Origin: Phytohabitans maris
GTDB lineage: Bacteria; Actinomycetota; Actinomycetes; Mycobacteriales; Micromonosporaceae
Length of the DNA: 64,000 bases
Direction: 5' to 3'
Assembly: GCF_031085175.1 (NCBI RefSeq)
Contig: NZ_JAVHUY010000044.1
Location: 1-64,000 of the forward strand
Below the pieces are notes generated by a model that was not told the DNA's origin, did no database searches, and saw only the letters and a program-made list of their open reading frames with translations. Positions 54,907 to 63,575 of the stretch are shown in pieces. Numbering within the stretch: position 1 is the first letter of the stretch; the number at the start of each line of letters is the position of its first letter. Position numbers and translations under genes: made by a program.

Positions 54907-55170
54907 GTGATCCTTCCACGGCCCGCGTCCATGAAGAGTGTGACCTGCCTACCCGAGCCTGGCAACGCCACCAAAAGCCGAGGAACGGCGCTGAATGGAT
55001 CGGAATCGGGCTACTGAGCGCGGGGGATCCCAGCTCACGGGCAGGCATTGTCGCAAACCCGACGGAGGATTGTGGTACCCGACGCGCCCGGCAGAATTGC
55101 GGCGACACGCCCAGCCGGCGAGTCATCGTTATACGTCAGCGACAAGCTACCAAGAGCCGGAAGGACCTCG
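54907..55170. promoter_or_regulatory. Divergent promoter region of the polysaccharide genes
   Basis: 264 bases between the Wzz-like start and the first GT4 start; both halves of the locus should be driven from here. GGAAGGA lies before ATG 55171. I could not assign -35/-10 boxes with confidence. The segment is less GC-rich than its surroundings. Confidence 0.5.
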
Positions 55171-56304
55171 ATGCGCATCGGGTTCGCGTGCCTGTGGGAT
55201 CGTCACGCACCGTCCACCTGGTCTCACACACCGTGGCATCTGCGTGCGGCGATGCGCCGGATCGCGGACGTACGGGACGTGGGCGTGACGCTCAACCGGG
55301 CCACCCGGGGCGCGCTGGCCGCCATGCACCTGCGTTACCGGGACGGGCGGCTGGGCACGATGTGGGAGCAGGCGCGGGTGACCGACGCGTACTGCCGGCG
55401 CCAGATCCAGCGGGCCGCCACCCGGGGCCGGTGCGACGCGGTGCTGGAGATCCAGGACCTGGCGCCGCTGGACCGGCCGTTCTTCGTGTACCAGGACATG
55501 ACGTTCGACGCGCTCATCAAGCTGGTCGAGTCGGGCGCCCCCATCTTCCGCGAGCTCTCCCTGGACGAGCTGCGCCGCCGCCGCGAGCGCCAGCGCCGGG
55601 TGTACGAGCGGGTGACCGGCGTCTTCGCGATGAGCCACTGGCTCGCGCGCAGCCTCGTCGAGGACTCCGGCCTGCCACCGGAGAAGGTGCACGTGCTCCA
55701 CCCCGGGCTGCACCTGGACGCCAGCGCCGCCGGCAGCCGCCCGCCGGTGCCGGAGGGACCGCGCCGCCGGCTGCTCTTCGTCGGCCGCACCTTCGAGGGC
55801 AAGGGTGCCGACCTCGTACTGGCCGCGCTGGAGATCCTGCGCCGCGACGTCGACCCGGGCATCACGCTGACGATGGTCGGCCCGCGCGAGTGGCCGCTGG
55901 CCGGCGGGCCGCCCGAGGGCGTCGACTTTCGCGGCTCGCTGCCACTGCGCGAGGTGGCCGCGCTCTACGACACCCACGACCTCTTCGTGCTGCCGACCCG
56001 GATCGAGGGCTTCGGCCTGGTGTTCGCCGAGGCGCTCGCCCGCGGCCTGCCGTGCGTGGGGCGGGACGCGTTCGCGATGCCCGAGATGATCAAGCCGGGC
56101 GTCAACGGCGCGCTGCTGTCCAAAGACGATCCGGCGGAGCTGGCCGGGCTCGTGGCCGGGGTGCTCGCCGACGACGCGCTCTACGAGAAGACCCGCCAGG
56201 GCATGGCCGACATCCGGTCCTGGTTCTCCTGGGACCGCGCCGCGGCCGAGGCTGTGCAGGCCATGGAGGCAGCCGTCGGAGACGAACGGCCGGCCGCCGT
56301 ATAG
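55171..56304 (+). CDS. GT4 glycosyltransferase
   Basis: 377 aa GT-B enzyme. MRIGFACLWDRHAPSTWSHT starts the acceptor domain; LLFVGRTFEGKGADLVLAAL begins the nucleotide-sugar domain; RIEGFGLVFAEALARGLPCV gives the EX7E-type donor motif. GGAAGGA at 55160-55166 precedes ATG 55171. It probably adds a sugar to a lipid-linked repeat unit at the cytoplasmic face. First plus-strand gene right of the divergent promoter region. Confidence 0.9.
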   Translation: MRIGFACLWDRHAPSTWSHTPWHLRAAMRRIADVRDVGVTLNRATRGALAAMHLRYRDGRLGTMWEQARVTDAYCRRQIQRAATRGRCDAVLEIQDLAPLDRPFFVYQDMTFDALIKLVESGAPIFRELSLDELRRRRERQRRVYERVTGVFAMSHWLARSLVEDSGLPPEKVHVLHPGLHLDASAAGSRPPVPEGPRRRLLFVGRTFEGKGADLVLAALEILRRDVDPGITLTMVGPREWPLAGGPPEGVDFRGSLPLREVAALYDTHDLFVLPTRIEGFGLVFAEALARGLPCVGRDAFAMPEMIKPGVNGALLSKDDPAELAGLVAGVLADDALYEKTRQGMADIRSWFSWDRAAAEAVQAMEAAVGDERPAAV

Positions 56305-56514
56305 TGCTCGCGCACCCCCTCTCTCCACCGAACGGCCCGCGTGCTGTCACCCCCACGGGAGTTCTCTGTAAGCAACGCGACAAACCAACTGCGCGCCCGC
56401 GTACGGTGCAGGAGACTTGCCGGGCGAACGCTCGAAACATGTTCCCTGCCGACGAGGTCAGGTGCGTCCCCTCCACCTCGCCGTCGGCCGGCCCTTACCG
56501 CGAGGTGAGCCGCG

Positions 56515-57855
56515 TTGACCGCTGATCCGTCCCGTCCGTCGCGCCGTGCCCGGCCCCGACACGTCACGATCCTGATCGCCAACCTGCCGGCCGAGCGCGA
56601 TCGCCGGGTCATCCGGGAGTGCCTGACGCTGGAGGAGAACGGGTACGAGGTCACGGTCATCGCGCCGCGGGGCAATCCGGACCTGCGCGTGCTGCCCGGC
56701 AGCCGCAATACCCGGCTGAAGCCGTACCCGGTCTACCTCAACGGTTCCGGCGTGCTCACGTTCGCGGCCGAGTTCGTCTGGTCGTTCCTCTGCGTGGCCG
56801 TCCGCCTCCTCGGCGAGGTGCTGCACGGCCGGGCGCACGCCGTGCAGGTCTGCAACCCGCCGGACGTCTACTGGCCACTCGCGCTCTTCATCCGCGCGCT
56901 GGGCCGGCCCTGGGTCTTCGACCACCACGACCTGTCCCCGGAGGTGTACGCCACCCGCAGCGACGGCGCGCCCAACCCGCTGGTGTTCCGGGCGCTGACC
57001 GCGATGGAGTGGCTGACGCTGCGCACCGCCTCGGCGGTGGTCGCCACCAACGAGTCGTTCCGGGAGAACGCGCTGCGCCGCGGGGTGCCGCCGGAGAGCG
57101 TGACGGTCGTGCGCAACGGCCCGTCCGCCCGGGAGATCGCGCCGGCCGGGCCGGCCGCCGCGCCGGACGGCACGCACCGCATCGTGTACCTCGGGGTGCT
57201 GGGCAAGCAGGACAACGTCGCCGCCGTGGTCTACGCGGCGCAGGAGCTGGCCCGCCGCCGCCCGGCCCAGGACTGGCGGGTGGTCGTCGCGGGCGACGGC
57301 GAGACGCTCGACGAGCTCAAGGAGTTGGCGGTCGCGCGCGGCGTGGCCGACCGGGTGGAGTTCACCGGGTGGCTGGGCGGCGACGAGGTCGACGCGCTGC
57401 TACAGACCGCCACGGTCGGCGTCCAGCCGGACCTCCCGACCCGGATGAACCATTTGTCCACTATGGCCAAAAGCGTCGAGTACGTGAGCCGGGGCGTACC
57501 GGTCGTCGCCGTCGACCTCGTCGAGACCCGCCGCACCGCCGGCGACGCCGCCGTGTACGTCGAGACCGGCTCGCCCGCCGAGTTCGCCGTCGCGATCGAC
57601 ATGCTGCTCGACGACCCCGAGCGGCGGGCGGCGATGGGCAAGGTCGCGCTGGACCGGTTCGCCACCGAGCTGTCGTGGGAGCACCAGAGCGTGCGGTACG
57701 CCGCGATGTGGCACCGCCTCTTTCGCGGCAGCCGCGGGCGCGGGCAGCGGCAGAGCGTCGCGGACGCGATACCGAACCCGCGGCGGAGCTCCGCGCCGCG
57801 CCACGCGGCCGCCGACGCCGAGCCGGTGCTGAGCGGTCCGGAGTCCACCCCATGA
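56515..57855 (+). CDS. GT4 glycosyltransferase
   Basis: 446 aa GT-B enzyme. HVTILIANLPAERDRRVIREC opens the N-terminal domain; FDHHDLSPEVYATRSDG is typical of this GT4 branch; RIVYLGVLGKQDNVAAVVYA starts the donor domain. TMAKSVEYVSRGVPVVAVD carries the late donor-binding region. The start codon is TTG (56515) with CGAGGTGAG just upstream. The C-terminal ~50 residues are Arg/Ala-rich and dispensable-looking. Overlaps the next GT2 gene by ATGA. Confidence 0.9.
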   Translation: MTADPSRPSRRARPRHVTILIANLPAERDRRVIRECLTLEENGYEVTVIAPRGNPDLRVLPGSRNTRLKPYPVYLNGSGVLTFAAEFVWSFLCVAVRLLGEVLHGRAHAVQVCNPPDVYWPLALFIRALGRPWVFDHHDLSPEVYATRSDGAPNPLVFRALTAMEWLTLRTASAVVATNESFRENALRRGVPPESVTVVRNGPSAREIAPAGPAAAPDGTHRIVYLGVLGKQDNVAAVVYAAQELARRRPAQDWRVVVAGDGETLDELKELAVARGVADRVEFTGWLGGDEVDALLQTATVGVQPDLPTRMNHLSTMAKSVEYVSRGVPVVAVDLVETRRTAGDAAVYVETGSPAEFAVAIDMLLDDPERRAAMGKVALDRFATELSWEHQSVRYAAMWHRLFRGSRGRGQRQSVADAIPNPRRSSAPRHAAADAEPVLSGPESTP

Positions 57856-58673
57856 CCGTGAGCGTCGTCATCGCCGCGCACAACGAGTCCAAAGTGGTCG
57901 GTCGATGCCTCGCCGCGCTCGGCGAGGGGGGCACCGACCTCGACGTGACCGTGGTGGCCAACGGCTGCACCGACGACACCGCCGAGGTCGCCCGCGGGCA
58001 CGCCGGCACCCGGGTGGTCGAGCTGGCCGAGGCGGGCAAGGCCGGCGCGCTCAACGCCGGCGACGCGGTGGCGGCGAGCTTCCCCCGGGTGTACCTCGAC
58101 GCCGACATGTCGTTCACCGGCACCCAGATCCAGGTGCTCGTGACCGCGCTCGACGAGCCGGGCGTGCTGGCGGCCACCGCGGTGCGGCGGATGGTCACCC
58201 GCGGCTCGGCGCTGCCGGTCAAGGGCTACTACGCCATCAACAACCGGCTGCCGCTGTTTCGCGACGCGCTCTTCGGGCGGGGCGTGATCGCGCTCTCCAA
58301 AGAGGGGCGGGCCCGCTTCGAGAGCTTCCCCGGGGTGGTCGCCGACGACCTGTTCCTGGACTCGCTCTTCGCCCCGGGCGAAAAGCGAGAGGTGCCGGCG
58401 GTGGTCGCCCGGGTCGCCGCGCCGCGCCGCACCCGCGACCTGGTCCGCCGGCTGGCCCGGGTGCGCGCCGGCAACCGGGCCCTGCGGGCCGTCTCCACGA
58501 GCGCCCGCCCGGCGCAAAACTCCTCCTGGCTGCGGGACGTGGCGCTGCGCCGCCCATGGCTGCTCCCGGCCGCGGTCTGCTACGTGGCCGTCACCGCCGC
58601 GGCCGAGATGCGTGCCCGCCGCGGCACCGGCTGGGGGCGCGACGAGTCGTCCCGGGAGGCGGTCGCCGGATGA
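57852..58673 (+). CDS. GT2 glycosyltransferase
   Basis: 273 aa. VSVVIAAHNESKVVGRCL and VTVVANGCTDDTAEVA are the GT-A nucleotide-binding strands; VYLDADMSF holds the DxD metal motif; PGVVADDLFLDSLF the later acidic pair. A short hydrophobic stretch near the end (LLPAAVCYVAVTAAAEM) may attach it to the membrane. Coupled on both sides by ATGA overlaps, so it belongs to a GT4-GT2-GT2 operon. Confidence 0.88.
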   Translation: MTVSVVIAAHNESKVVGRCLAALGEGGTDLDVTVVANGCTDDTAEVARGHAGTRVVELAEAGKAGALNAGDAVAASFPRVYLDADMSFTGTQIQVLVTALDEPGVLAATAVRRMVTRGSALPVKGYYAINNRLPLFRDALFGRGVIALSKEGRARFESFPGVVADDLFLDSLFAPGEKREVPAVVARVAAPRRTRDLVRRLARVRAGNRALRAVSTSARPAQNSSWLRDVALRRPWLLPAAVCYVAVTAAAEMRARRGTGWGRDESSREAVAG

Positions 58674-59644
58674 CGCCCACCGTGAGCGTGCTGATGGTCT
58701 CGTACCGCACGCGCGAGCTGACCGTGCGCGCCCTGTCCGCGCTGCGCGACTCGTGCCCGGGTACGACGTTCGAGACGATCGTGGTCGACAACGCCTCCGG
58801 CGACGGCTCGGCCGCGGCGATCCGGGGCGCCTTCCCCGCCGCGACGGTCGAGGAGCTGCCGGAGAACGTCGGCTTCGGCCGCGCCATGAACCGCGCCGCC
58901 CGCCACGCCCGCGGCGACTGGCTGCTGCTGGTCAACCCGGACACCGAGCCGGAGGGCGACGTGGTGAGCGCGCTCGTCGCGTACGCGACGGCGCATCCCG
59001 AGCACGGCATCTACACGGGGCGCACGCTGCACGCCGACGGCACCGACGACATGCGCTCCTGCTTCGCGCTGCCCACGCTGCGGCAGTACCTGGCGTTCGC
59101 GCTGGGCCTGTCCACGCTCGGCCGCCGCTTTCGCCGCCTGGGGCCGGTCTTCAACCCCGAGGAGCTTCCCGGGTACGACCGGACGACGGCCCGCGAGGTG
59201 CCGGCGGTCTCCGGCTGCCTGATGCTGGTCCGCCGCGACCTGTTCACCGCGCTGGACGGCTTCACGCCCGACTACTTCATGTACAGCGAGGACATCGACC
59301 TCTGCGTCCGCGCCCGGGAGCATGGCGCCCGCCCGGTGCTGGTGCCCGAGGCCCGGCTGCGCCACCTGGGCGGCGCCTCGGCCGGCACGAGCTCCCGCAA
59401 GATCGTGATGCTGCTGCGCGGCAAGTGCACGTTCGTGCGGCTCCGCTGGACCCCGGCCCGCGCGGCGACCGCACGCACGCTGATCGCGGCCGGCGTCGGA
59501 CTGCGCGGCGGCCTGGCCGCCCTGCTGCGCCGCAAGAGCCCGTGGCGCGAGGTCTGGCGCGCCCGGCGGGTCTGGCTGGCCGGCTGGCCCGCGCCCGCGC
59601 CGGCGCCGGCGCCTGTGATCAAAGCTCCCTCCACGTCGTTCTAG
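58670..59644 (+). CDS. GT2 glycosyltransferase, rhamnosyltransferase-like
   Basis: 324 aa. VSVLMVSYRTRELTVRAL and IVVDNASGDGSAAAIR begin the GT-A fold; LLLVNPDTEPEGD is the NPD motif of WbbL/RfbN-type rhamnosyltransferases; YFMYSEDIDLCVRAREHG is the conserved EDxDLxxR block. Probably uses dTDP-rhamnose or a related donor (inference; no rml genes here). Last of four plus-strand GT genes; its final codons run into a strong hairpin, and the tail is Ala/Pro repeat (APAPAPAPV). Confidence 0.9.
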   Translation: MTPTVSVLMVSYRTRELTVRALSALRDSCPGTTFETIVVDNASGDGSAAAIRGAFPAATVEELPENVGFGRAMNRAARHARGDWLLLVNPDTEPEGDVVSALVAYATAHPEHGIYTGRTLHADGTDDMRSCFALPTLRQYLAFALGLSTLGRRFRRLGPVFNPEELPGYDRTTAREVPAVSGCLMLVRRDLFTALDGFTPDYFMYSEDIDLCVRAREHGARPVLVPEARLRHLGGASAGTSSRKIVMLLRGKCTFVRLRWTPARAATARTLIAAGVGLRGGLAALLRRKSPWREVWRARRVWLAGWPAPAPAPAPVIKAPSTSF

Positions 59645-59668
59645 CGACTTGAAGGGAGCTTCGATCAC
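59615..59668. terminator. Bidirectional hairpin between convergent genes
   Basis: GTGATCAAAGCTCCCT (59615-59630) pairs with AGGGAGCTTCGATCAC (59653-59668) with one mismatch. The GT2 stop TAG is in the loop, along with a nested CGTCG...CGAC pairing. Suits termination of both the GT operon and the asparagine-synthetase-like gene. Confidence 0.75.
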
Positions 59669-59679
59669 GGATCGGAGCC

Positions 59680-61413
59680 TCAGGCGGGCACCGACTGGCG
59701 TTCCACCACCGCGAGGTTGGCCAGGAAGCCGACCGTGGCGGCGTCGGTGCCGAACTCGCCGGAGAGCAGGCCGGACAGCCAGGCCTCGCGGACGAAGCCG
59801 GAGCGCAGGACCGGCTCGACCAGCTTGGGCTGCTCGCGCCAGTGGCGTACGACCAGGTCGGCGAGGACCGGGGTGCCGGCGGCGGTGGCGGCCTTGCCCC
59901 GGGCGAACTGGTAGACCTTCTCCATGCCGCGCTGGGCGTACTTGCGGACCGAGTACTCGGCGAGCTGCTTCGGCACGTAGCGGCGGGGGAGATGGCGCGG
60001 GCGTACGCCGGTGGCGAGCCGGGCGTTGGCCAGCCACGGGTCCAGGCGCTCCAGCACCCGCGCGGCGTAGCCGGAGCCGCTGCGGCGGGTGGGCGGCACC
60101 GAGCGGGCCAGCGCCAGGAAGCGCGGGTCGAGGTACGGGCCGACGATCGTGCGGTCCAGGCAGGCGCCGGTGAAGTTGATGCCCACCCAGCGGTGCACCC
60201 GCTCCTGGAGGAAGAACTCGTCGATCGCGGTCAGCCAGTCGGTGTGGTACCCCGCGAAGGCGCGGCGGATGGCGGCGGCGCCGTCGGCGCGGGCGGAGGC
60301 GGCGAAGTCGGGCTCCAGCGCGTCCGCCGCGGTGGCGTCGTTGGTGAGGAACCACCAGCGGGCCAACCGGTCGACAAGCTCGGTGTCCGGCGCGTCGTGC
60401 TGCTGCTGGCCCATGTGGTAGCTGCCCCGGGCCATCTCGCCGCCCTGCCCGGTGATCCGCACGCCGGGCGGCACCTGGCTCTCCACCCAGTCGAGCACGC
60501 CCAGGGCCACCGGGTTGCCGACCGTGTCGTGCCGGAGCGCGGAGGCGTCCACGAGCTCGTACGCCGCCTCGGGCGTGAGGTCGCCGAGCTTGGTCAGGTC
60601 GATCACCTGGTGGTCGGTGCGGAAATGCGCGGCCAGCTCGCCGGCGATCACCGGGTCGGCCCGGCCCGGCGCGGAGAGGGTGAGCGTGCGGACCCCGGCC
60701 CGGCGGGCGGCCGGGAGCGCGGCGAACGCCAGCCGGCTGTCGAAGCCGCCGGAGAGCTCGAAGACCGTGTCGGGGTGCTCGTCCAGGCACCGCTCGACGT
60801 TGCCGCGCAGCAGGGCGGCCATCGCCTCGACCGGGTCGCCGCCGGGCACCTCGGCCGGCCCGGTCGTGTCCACATAGGACGTCGTGGTGAGCTCGCCGCC
60901 GGCCAGCCGCCAGGTCGAGCCGGCGGGCAGCTTGGTCACGCCCTGGAACGGGGTCGCCTCGCCGAGGTGGAAGCCGGTCACCGCGTACGTGCCGACGGCG
61001 TGCCGGTCGAGCGGGGCGCCGGCGAGCCGGGCCAGCTCGAGCGCGGAGGTGGAGACCGCCGCCCAGCCGTCGCCGCGGACCCCGTACAGGTGGCGCAGGC
61101 CGATGTGGTCGGTAGCGGCGATCAGCTGCTGGTCGTCGTAGGCGACGGCGGCGAACGGGGCGGCCATCTGGGCCAGCGGCGTGCCGGCGCGCAGCCACCT
61201 CGCGAGGATCTCGGCGTCGACCGGGCGGAAGTCGTGGTCGCGGGGGCCCAGCGCCAGCGCCACGACGCCGCGCTCGCCGGGGAGTGTGCCGTCGATCCAG
61301 AGCCGGCCCCACGGGCGGTGCGCCACCGACGCGCCGCCGCCGAAGGGCGCCGCCGGGGCCGGACCCGCTCCCGGCGTCCCGCTCACCGCGAGCAGGTTGC
61401 GATTGAACTCCAC
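59680..61413 (-). CDS. Asparagine-synthetase-like amidotransferase without glutaminase Cys
   Basis: 577 aa. The C-terminal half has the PP-loop SGGFDS at 221-226, plus GQGGEMARGSY, as in AsnB and beta-lactam synthetases. The N-terminal ~185 residues look like the Ntn glutaminase fold (TDHIGLRHLYG, FHLGEATPFQGVTKL) but the chain begins VEFNRN, with no Cys at position 2. It may use ammonia or another amine to activate a carboxylate, e.g. a uronic acid on the polymer. GTG 61413 follows GAGGAGAG. Single gene between two glycan operons. Confidence 0.83.
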   Translation of the reverse strand: MEFNRNLLAVSGTPGAGPAPAAPFGGGASVAHRPWGRLWIDGTLPGERGVVALALGPRDHDFRPVDAEILARWLRAGTPLAQMAAPFAAVAYDDQQLIAATDHIGLRHLYGVRGDGWAAVSTSALELARLAGAPLDRHAVGTYAVTGFHLGEATPFQGVTKLPAGSTWRLAGGELTTTSYVDTTGPAEVPGGDPVEAMAALLRGNVERCLDEHPDTVFELSGGFDSRLAFAALPAARRAGVRTLTLSAPGRADPVIAGELAAHFRTDHQVIDLTKLGDLTPEAAYELVDASALRHDTVGNPVALGVLDWVESQVPPGVRITGQGGEMARGSYHMGQQQHDAPDTELVDRLARWWFLTNDATAADALEPDFAASARADGAAAIRRAFAGYHTDWLTAIDEFFLQERVHRWVGINFTGACLDRTIVGPYLDPRFLALARSVPPTRRSGSGYAARVLERLDPWLANARLATGVRPRHLPRRYVPKQLAEYSVRKYAQRGMEKVYQFARGKAATAAGTPVLADLVVRHWREQPKLVEPVLRSGFVREAWLSGLLSGEFGTDAATVGFLANLAVVERQSVPA

Positions 61414-61537
61414 GGTCTCTCCTCGGGCAGCCCCCACCGGCTTGCCGACTCTACCGGCGTTCCACGGCCGGGGACCGACGGATATCCGACTCACCCGCCC
61501 CGGTGAGCAGGGCGCACGCCCTTGTACCGTGTCGCCG

Positions 61538-62272
61538 GTGAGGTCCTTCTCGACCACCGCGCGACAGGTGGTCCGCCCGGCCGCGCGCGCACTCACCCGT
61601 CCGGTGGGCACGGTGCGGGCCGTCCGGACCGCGCGCCCCGACATCGTGCTGACGTACGACGACGGACCGGACCCGGACGGCACGCCGGCCGTGCTGGACG
61701 CCCTCGCCCGATTCGGTGCCACGGCCACGTTCTTCGTGCTGACCCGCCGCGCGCGGCTGCACACCGGGCTGCTGGGCGAGGTCGCCGCCGCGGGGCACGA
61801 GATCGCCCTGCACGGTATCGACCACACCCGCCTCACCCGGCTCCCGCTGGCGCAGGCCCGGCGCCGGATCCGGGACGGTAAGGCCGAGCTCGAAGACCTG
61901 ACCGGCGCACCGGTGCGGTGGTTCCGCGCGCCGTACGGCGCACTGCTCCCGCGGCACTGGCTGGAGGTGCGCCGGGCCGGGCTCATGCCGGTCGCCTGGG
62001 GCCCCACACCCCGCGACTGGGACGACGAGTCCGAGGAGCGGCTCGCCGAGGGCGTGATGGCGCGCAGCGGCGCCGGCGAGATCGTCCTCGCCCACGACGG
62101 GTACGCGGGTGCGGAGGACAACGCGTTCGACGGTCCGGAGCCGGCGATCGACCGGGGCAAGCTGTCGAGCCTGATGCTGGAGGGTTTCGCCGAGCGGGGC
62201 CTGGCCGGCCGCAGCCTCGGCGCCGCGCTGGAGCACGGCACGGTGGCCAAGTGGGCGTGGTTCCTCAAGTGA
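61538..62272 (+). CDS. Polysaccharide deacetylase (CE4/NodB)
   Basis: About 244 aa. NodB motifs: TYDDGPDPDGT (Asp41-Asp42), HGIDH (His92 and His96, metal), RAPYG at 130-134, and GEIVLAHDGY at the end. Removes N- or O-acetyl groups from a glycan. No clean signal peptide; a basic, weakly hydrophobic N-terminus precedes the domain. GTG 61538 chosen; GTG 61529 also possible. No good ribosome site, so it might be leaderless. Stop overlaps the GTG of the next GT gene. Confidence 0.87.
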   Translation: MRSFSTTARQVVRPAARALTRPVGTVRAVRTARPDIVLTYDDGPDPDGTPAVLDALARFGATATFFVLTRRARLHTGLLGEVAAAGHEIALHGIDHTRLTRLPLAQARRRIRDGKAELEDLTGAPVRWFRAPYGALLPRHWLEVRRAGLMPVAWGPTPRDWDDESEERLAEGVMARSGAGEIVLAHDGYAGAEDNAFDGPEPAIDRGKLSSLMLEGFAERGLAGRSLGAALEHGTVAKWAWFLK

Positions 62273-62352
62273 CGGCCGAACAAGGGAAAGTGACGGCCGA
62301 ACATGGGAGAGTGACGGCCGCGCATGGGAAAGTGACGGCCGAGCAAGGGGCC
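62269..62352 (+). repeat. Four tandem 21-bp repeats, each carrying an in-frame GTG
   Basis: Units start at 62269, 62290, 62311 and 62332 with GTGACGGCCG, then AA(C/G)CA(A/T)GGG-type ends. They encode VTAEQGK, VTAEHGR, VTAAHGK, VTAEQGA. GGGAAA or GGGAGA just before each next GTG resembles a weak ribosome site, so four alternative starts exist. Confidence 0.85.
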
Positions 62353-63501
62353 GCCGTGCCCTGGATCGTCGTCTGCGCGGTCAACTCCTGGACCGGTACC
62401 GCCCGCACCGACCGGCACATCGCCACGCAGCTGACCCGGTACGCGCGGGTGCTGTGGGTGGATCCGCCGGTCTCCGTGGTGACCCCCGCCGACTACCGCC
62501 ACGGGGCACCGCGCTCGCTGCGGCCGCGGCTGCACACCGAAGGGCCGCGGGTGACCCGGCTGGCCACGGTGGCGCAGCCCTTCCACACCCGGCGCGGCAT
62601 CCGGCTGGCCACCCCGGCGCTGGTCCGGGCGCAGATCCGCTGGGCGCTGCGGCGGCTTGGCGTACGGCCGGCGGCGGTGCTCGCCTTCTCCGCCAGCGAC
62701 CTGCTCGGCCGCTGGGGCGACGACGTGCTCGACGTGCTCTACGCGACCGACGACTACCTGGCCGGCGCGGACCTGATGCAGATCGCCCCGGAAGACGTCG
62801 ACCGCGAGGAGCGCGAGGCACTGTCCCGCGCCGACCGGGTGATCGTGGTCTCCGAGGTGCTGGCCGGCAAGTGGCGGGCGCTCGGCGCCGACCCGGTGGT
62901 GGTGCCCGGCGGGGTGCGCGCGGACGCGTACACGGGGGTCGACTCGGCTCCGCTCCCGACCGGCGTGGACCTGCCCGGCCCGGTGGCGGGCGTGGTGGGC
63001 CACCTCTCCGACCGGATCGACGTGCGGCTGCTGGAAGCGGTGGTCGAGGCGGGCTGCTCGCTGCTGATGGTCGGCTCGCGCGACGAGCGGTGGGCGGTGC
63101 GGGAGTTCGAGCGGCTCTGCGCCCACCCGCGCGTGGCGTACGTGGGGCACCGCCCCTTCGCCGACCTCCCGTCGTACCTGCGCCTGATCGACGTGGGGCT
63201 CACGCCCTATGTGGACAATGCCTTCAACCGCGCCTCGTTTCCGCTCAAGACGCTGGAGTACCTCGCGGCCGGCCGCCCGGTGGTGAGCACCGACCTGCCG
63301 GCCGTGCGGTGGCTCGACACCGACCTGGTCCGCATCGTGACCGACCCGGCCGGGTTCGGCGAGGCGGCGGTCAAGGTGGCGGCCGAGGCGCGGATGCCGG
63401 AGCGGGTGAGGGCGCGGCGGGACTTCGCGGCGGGGCACTCCTGGGCCAACCGGGCCGACCGGGTGGCGCGGGCCATCGGGCTCACCGGGACGGGCGGCTG
63501 A
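62269..63501 (+). CDS. GT4-like glycosyltransferase with repeat-encoded N-terminus
   Basis: 410 aa from the first GTG. The first 28 residues are four 7-aa repeats (VTAEQGK type); the enzyme proper begins near PWIVVCAVNSWTGTARTDRH, a GT-B fold of the Cps/WbxY-like group. VDVLYATDDYLAGADLMQ lies in the N-terminal domain, VAGVVGHLSDRIDVRLLEAV starts the second, and FNRASFPLKTLEYLAAGRPV is the donor motif. The TGA of the deacetylase overlaps GTG 62269. Real start could be any of five GTGs (62269, 62290, 62311, 62332, 62356). Confidence 0.85.
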   Translation: MTAEQGKVTAEHGRVTAAHGKVTAEQGAAVPWIVVCAVNSWTGTARTDRHIATQLTRYARVLWVDPPVSVVTPADYRHGAPRSLRPRLHTEGPRVTRLATVAQPFHTRRGIRLATPALVRAQIRWALRRLGVRPAAVLAFSASDLLGRWGDDVLDVLYATDDYLAGADLMQIAPEDVDREEREALSRADRVIVVSEVLAGKWRALGADPVVVPGGVRADAYTGVDSAPLPTGVDLPGPVAGVVGHLSDRIDVRLLEAVVEAGCSLLMVGSRDERWAVREFERLCAHPRVAYVGHRPFADLPSYLRLIDVGLTPYVDNAFNRASFPLKTLEYLAAGRPVVSTDLPAVRWLDTDLVRIVTDPAGFGEAAVKVAAEARMPERVRARRDFAAGHSWANRADRVARAIGLTGTGG

Positions 63502-63575
63502 TCCGTCAGTCAGCCAGCCGGTACACCGCATTCGGCTGATTCGCCCGGTACGCCGCGCGCGTACCCTCGGTCGCC

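Noticed and set aside
62269-62352. 21-bp repeats as a CRISPR array or integration site
   Set aside because: Units abut without spacers and are in frame with the gene.
61414-63531. Upstream extension (to 63531) of the asparagine-synthetase-like frame
   Set aside because: The extension is antisense to the deacetylase and glycosyltransferase genes; GTG 61413 with GAGGAGAG is the sensible start.
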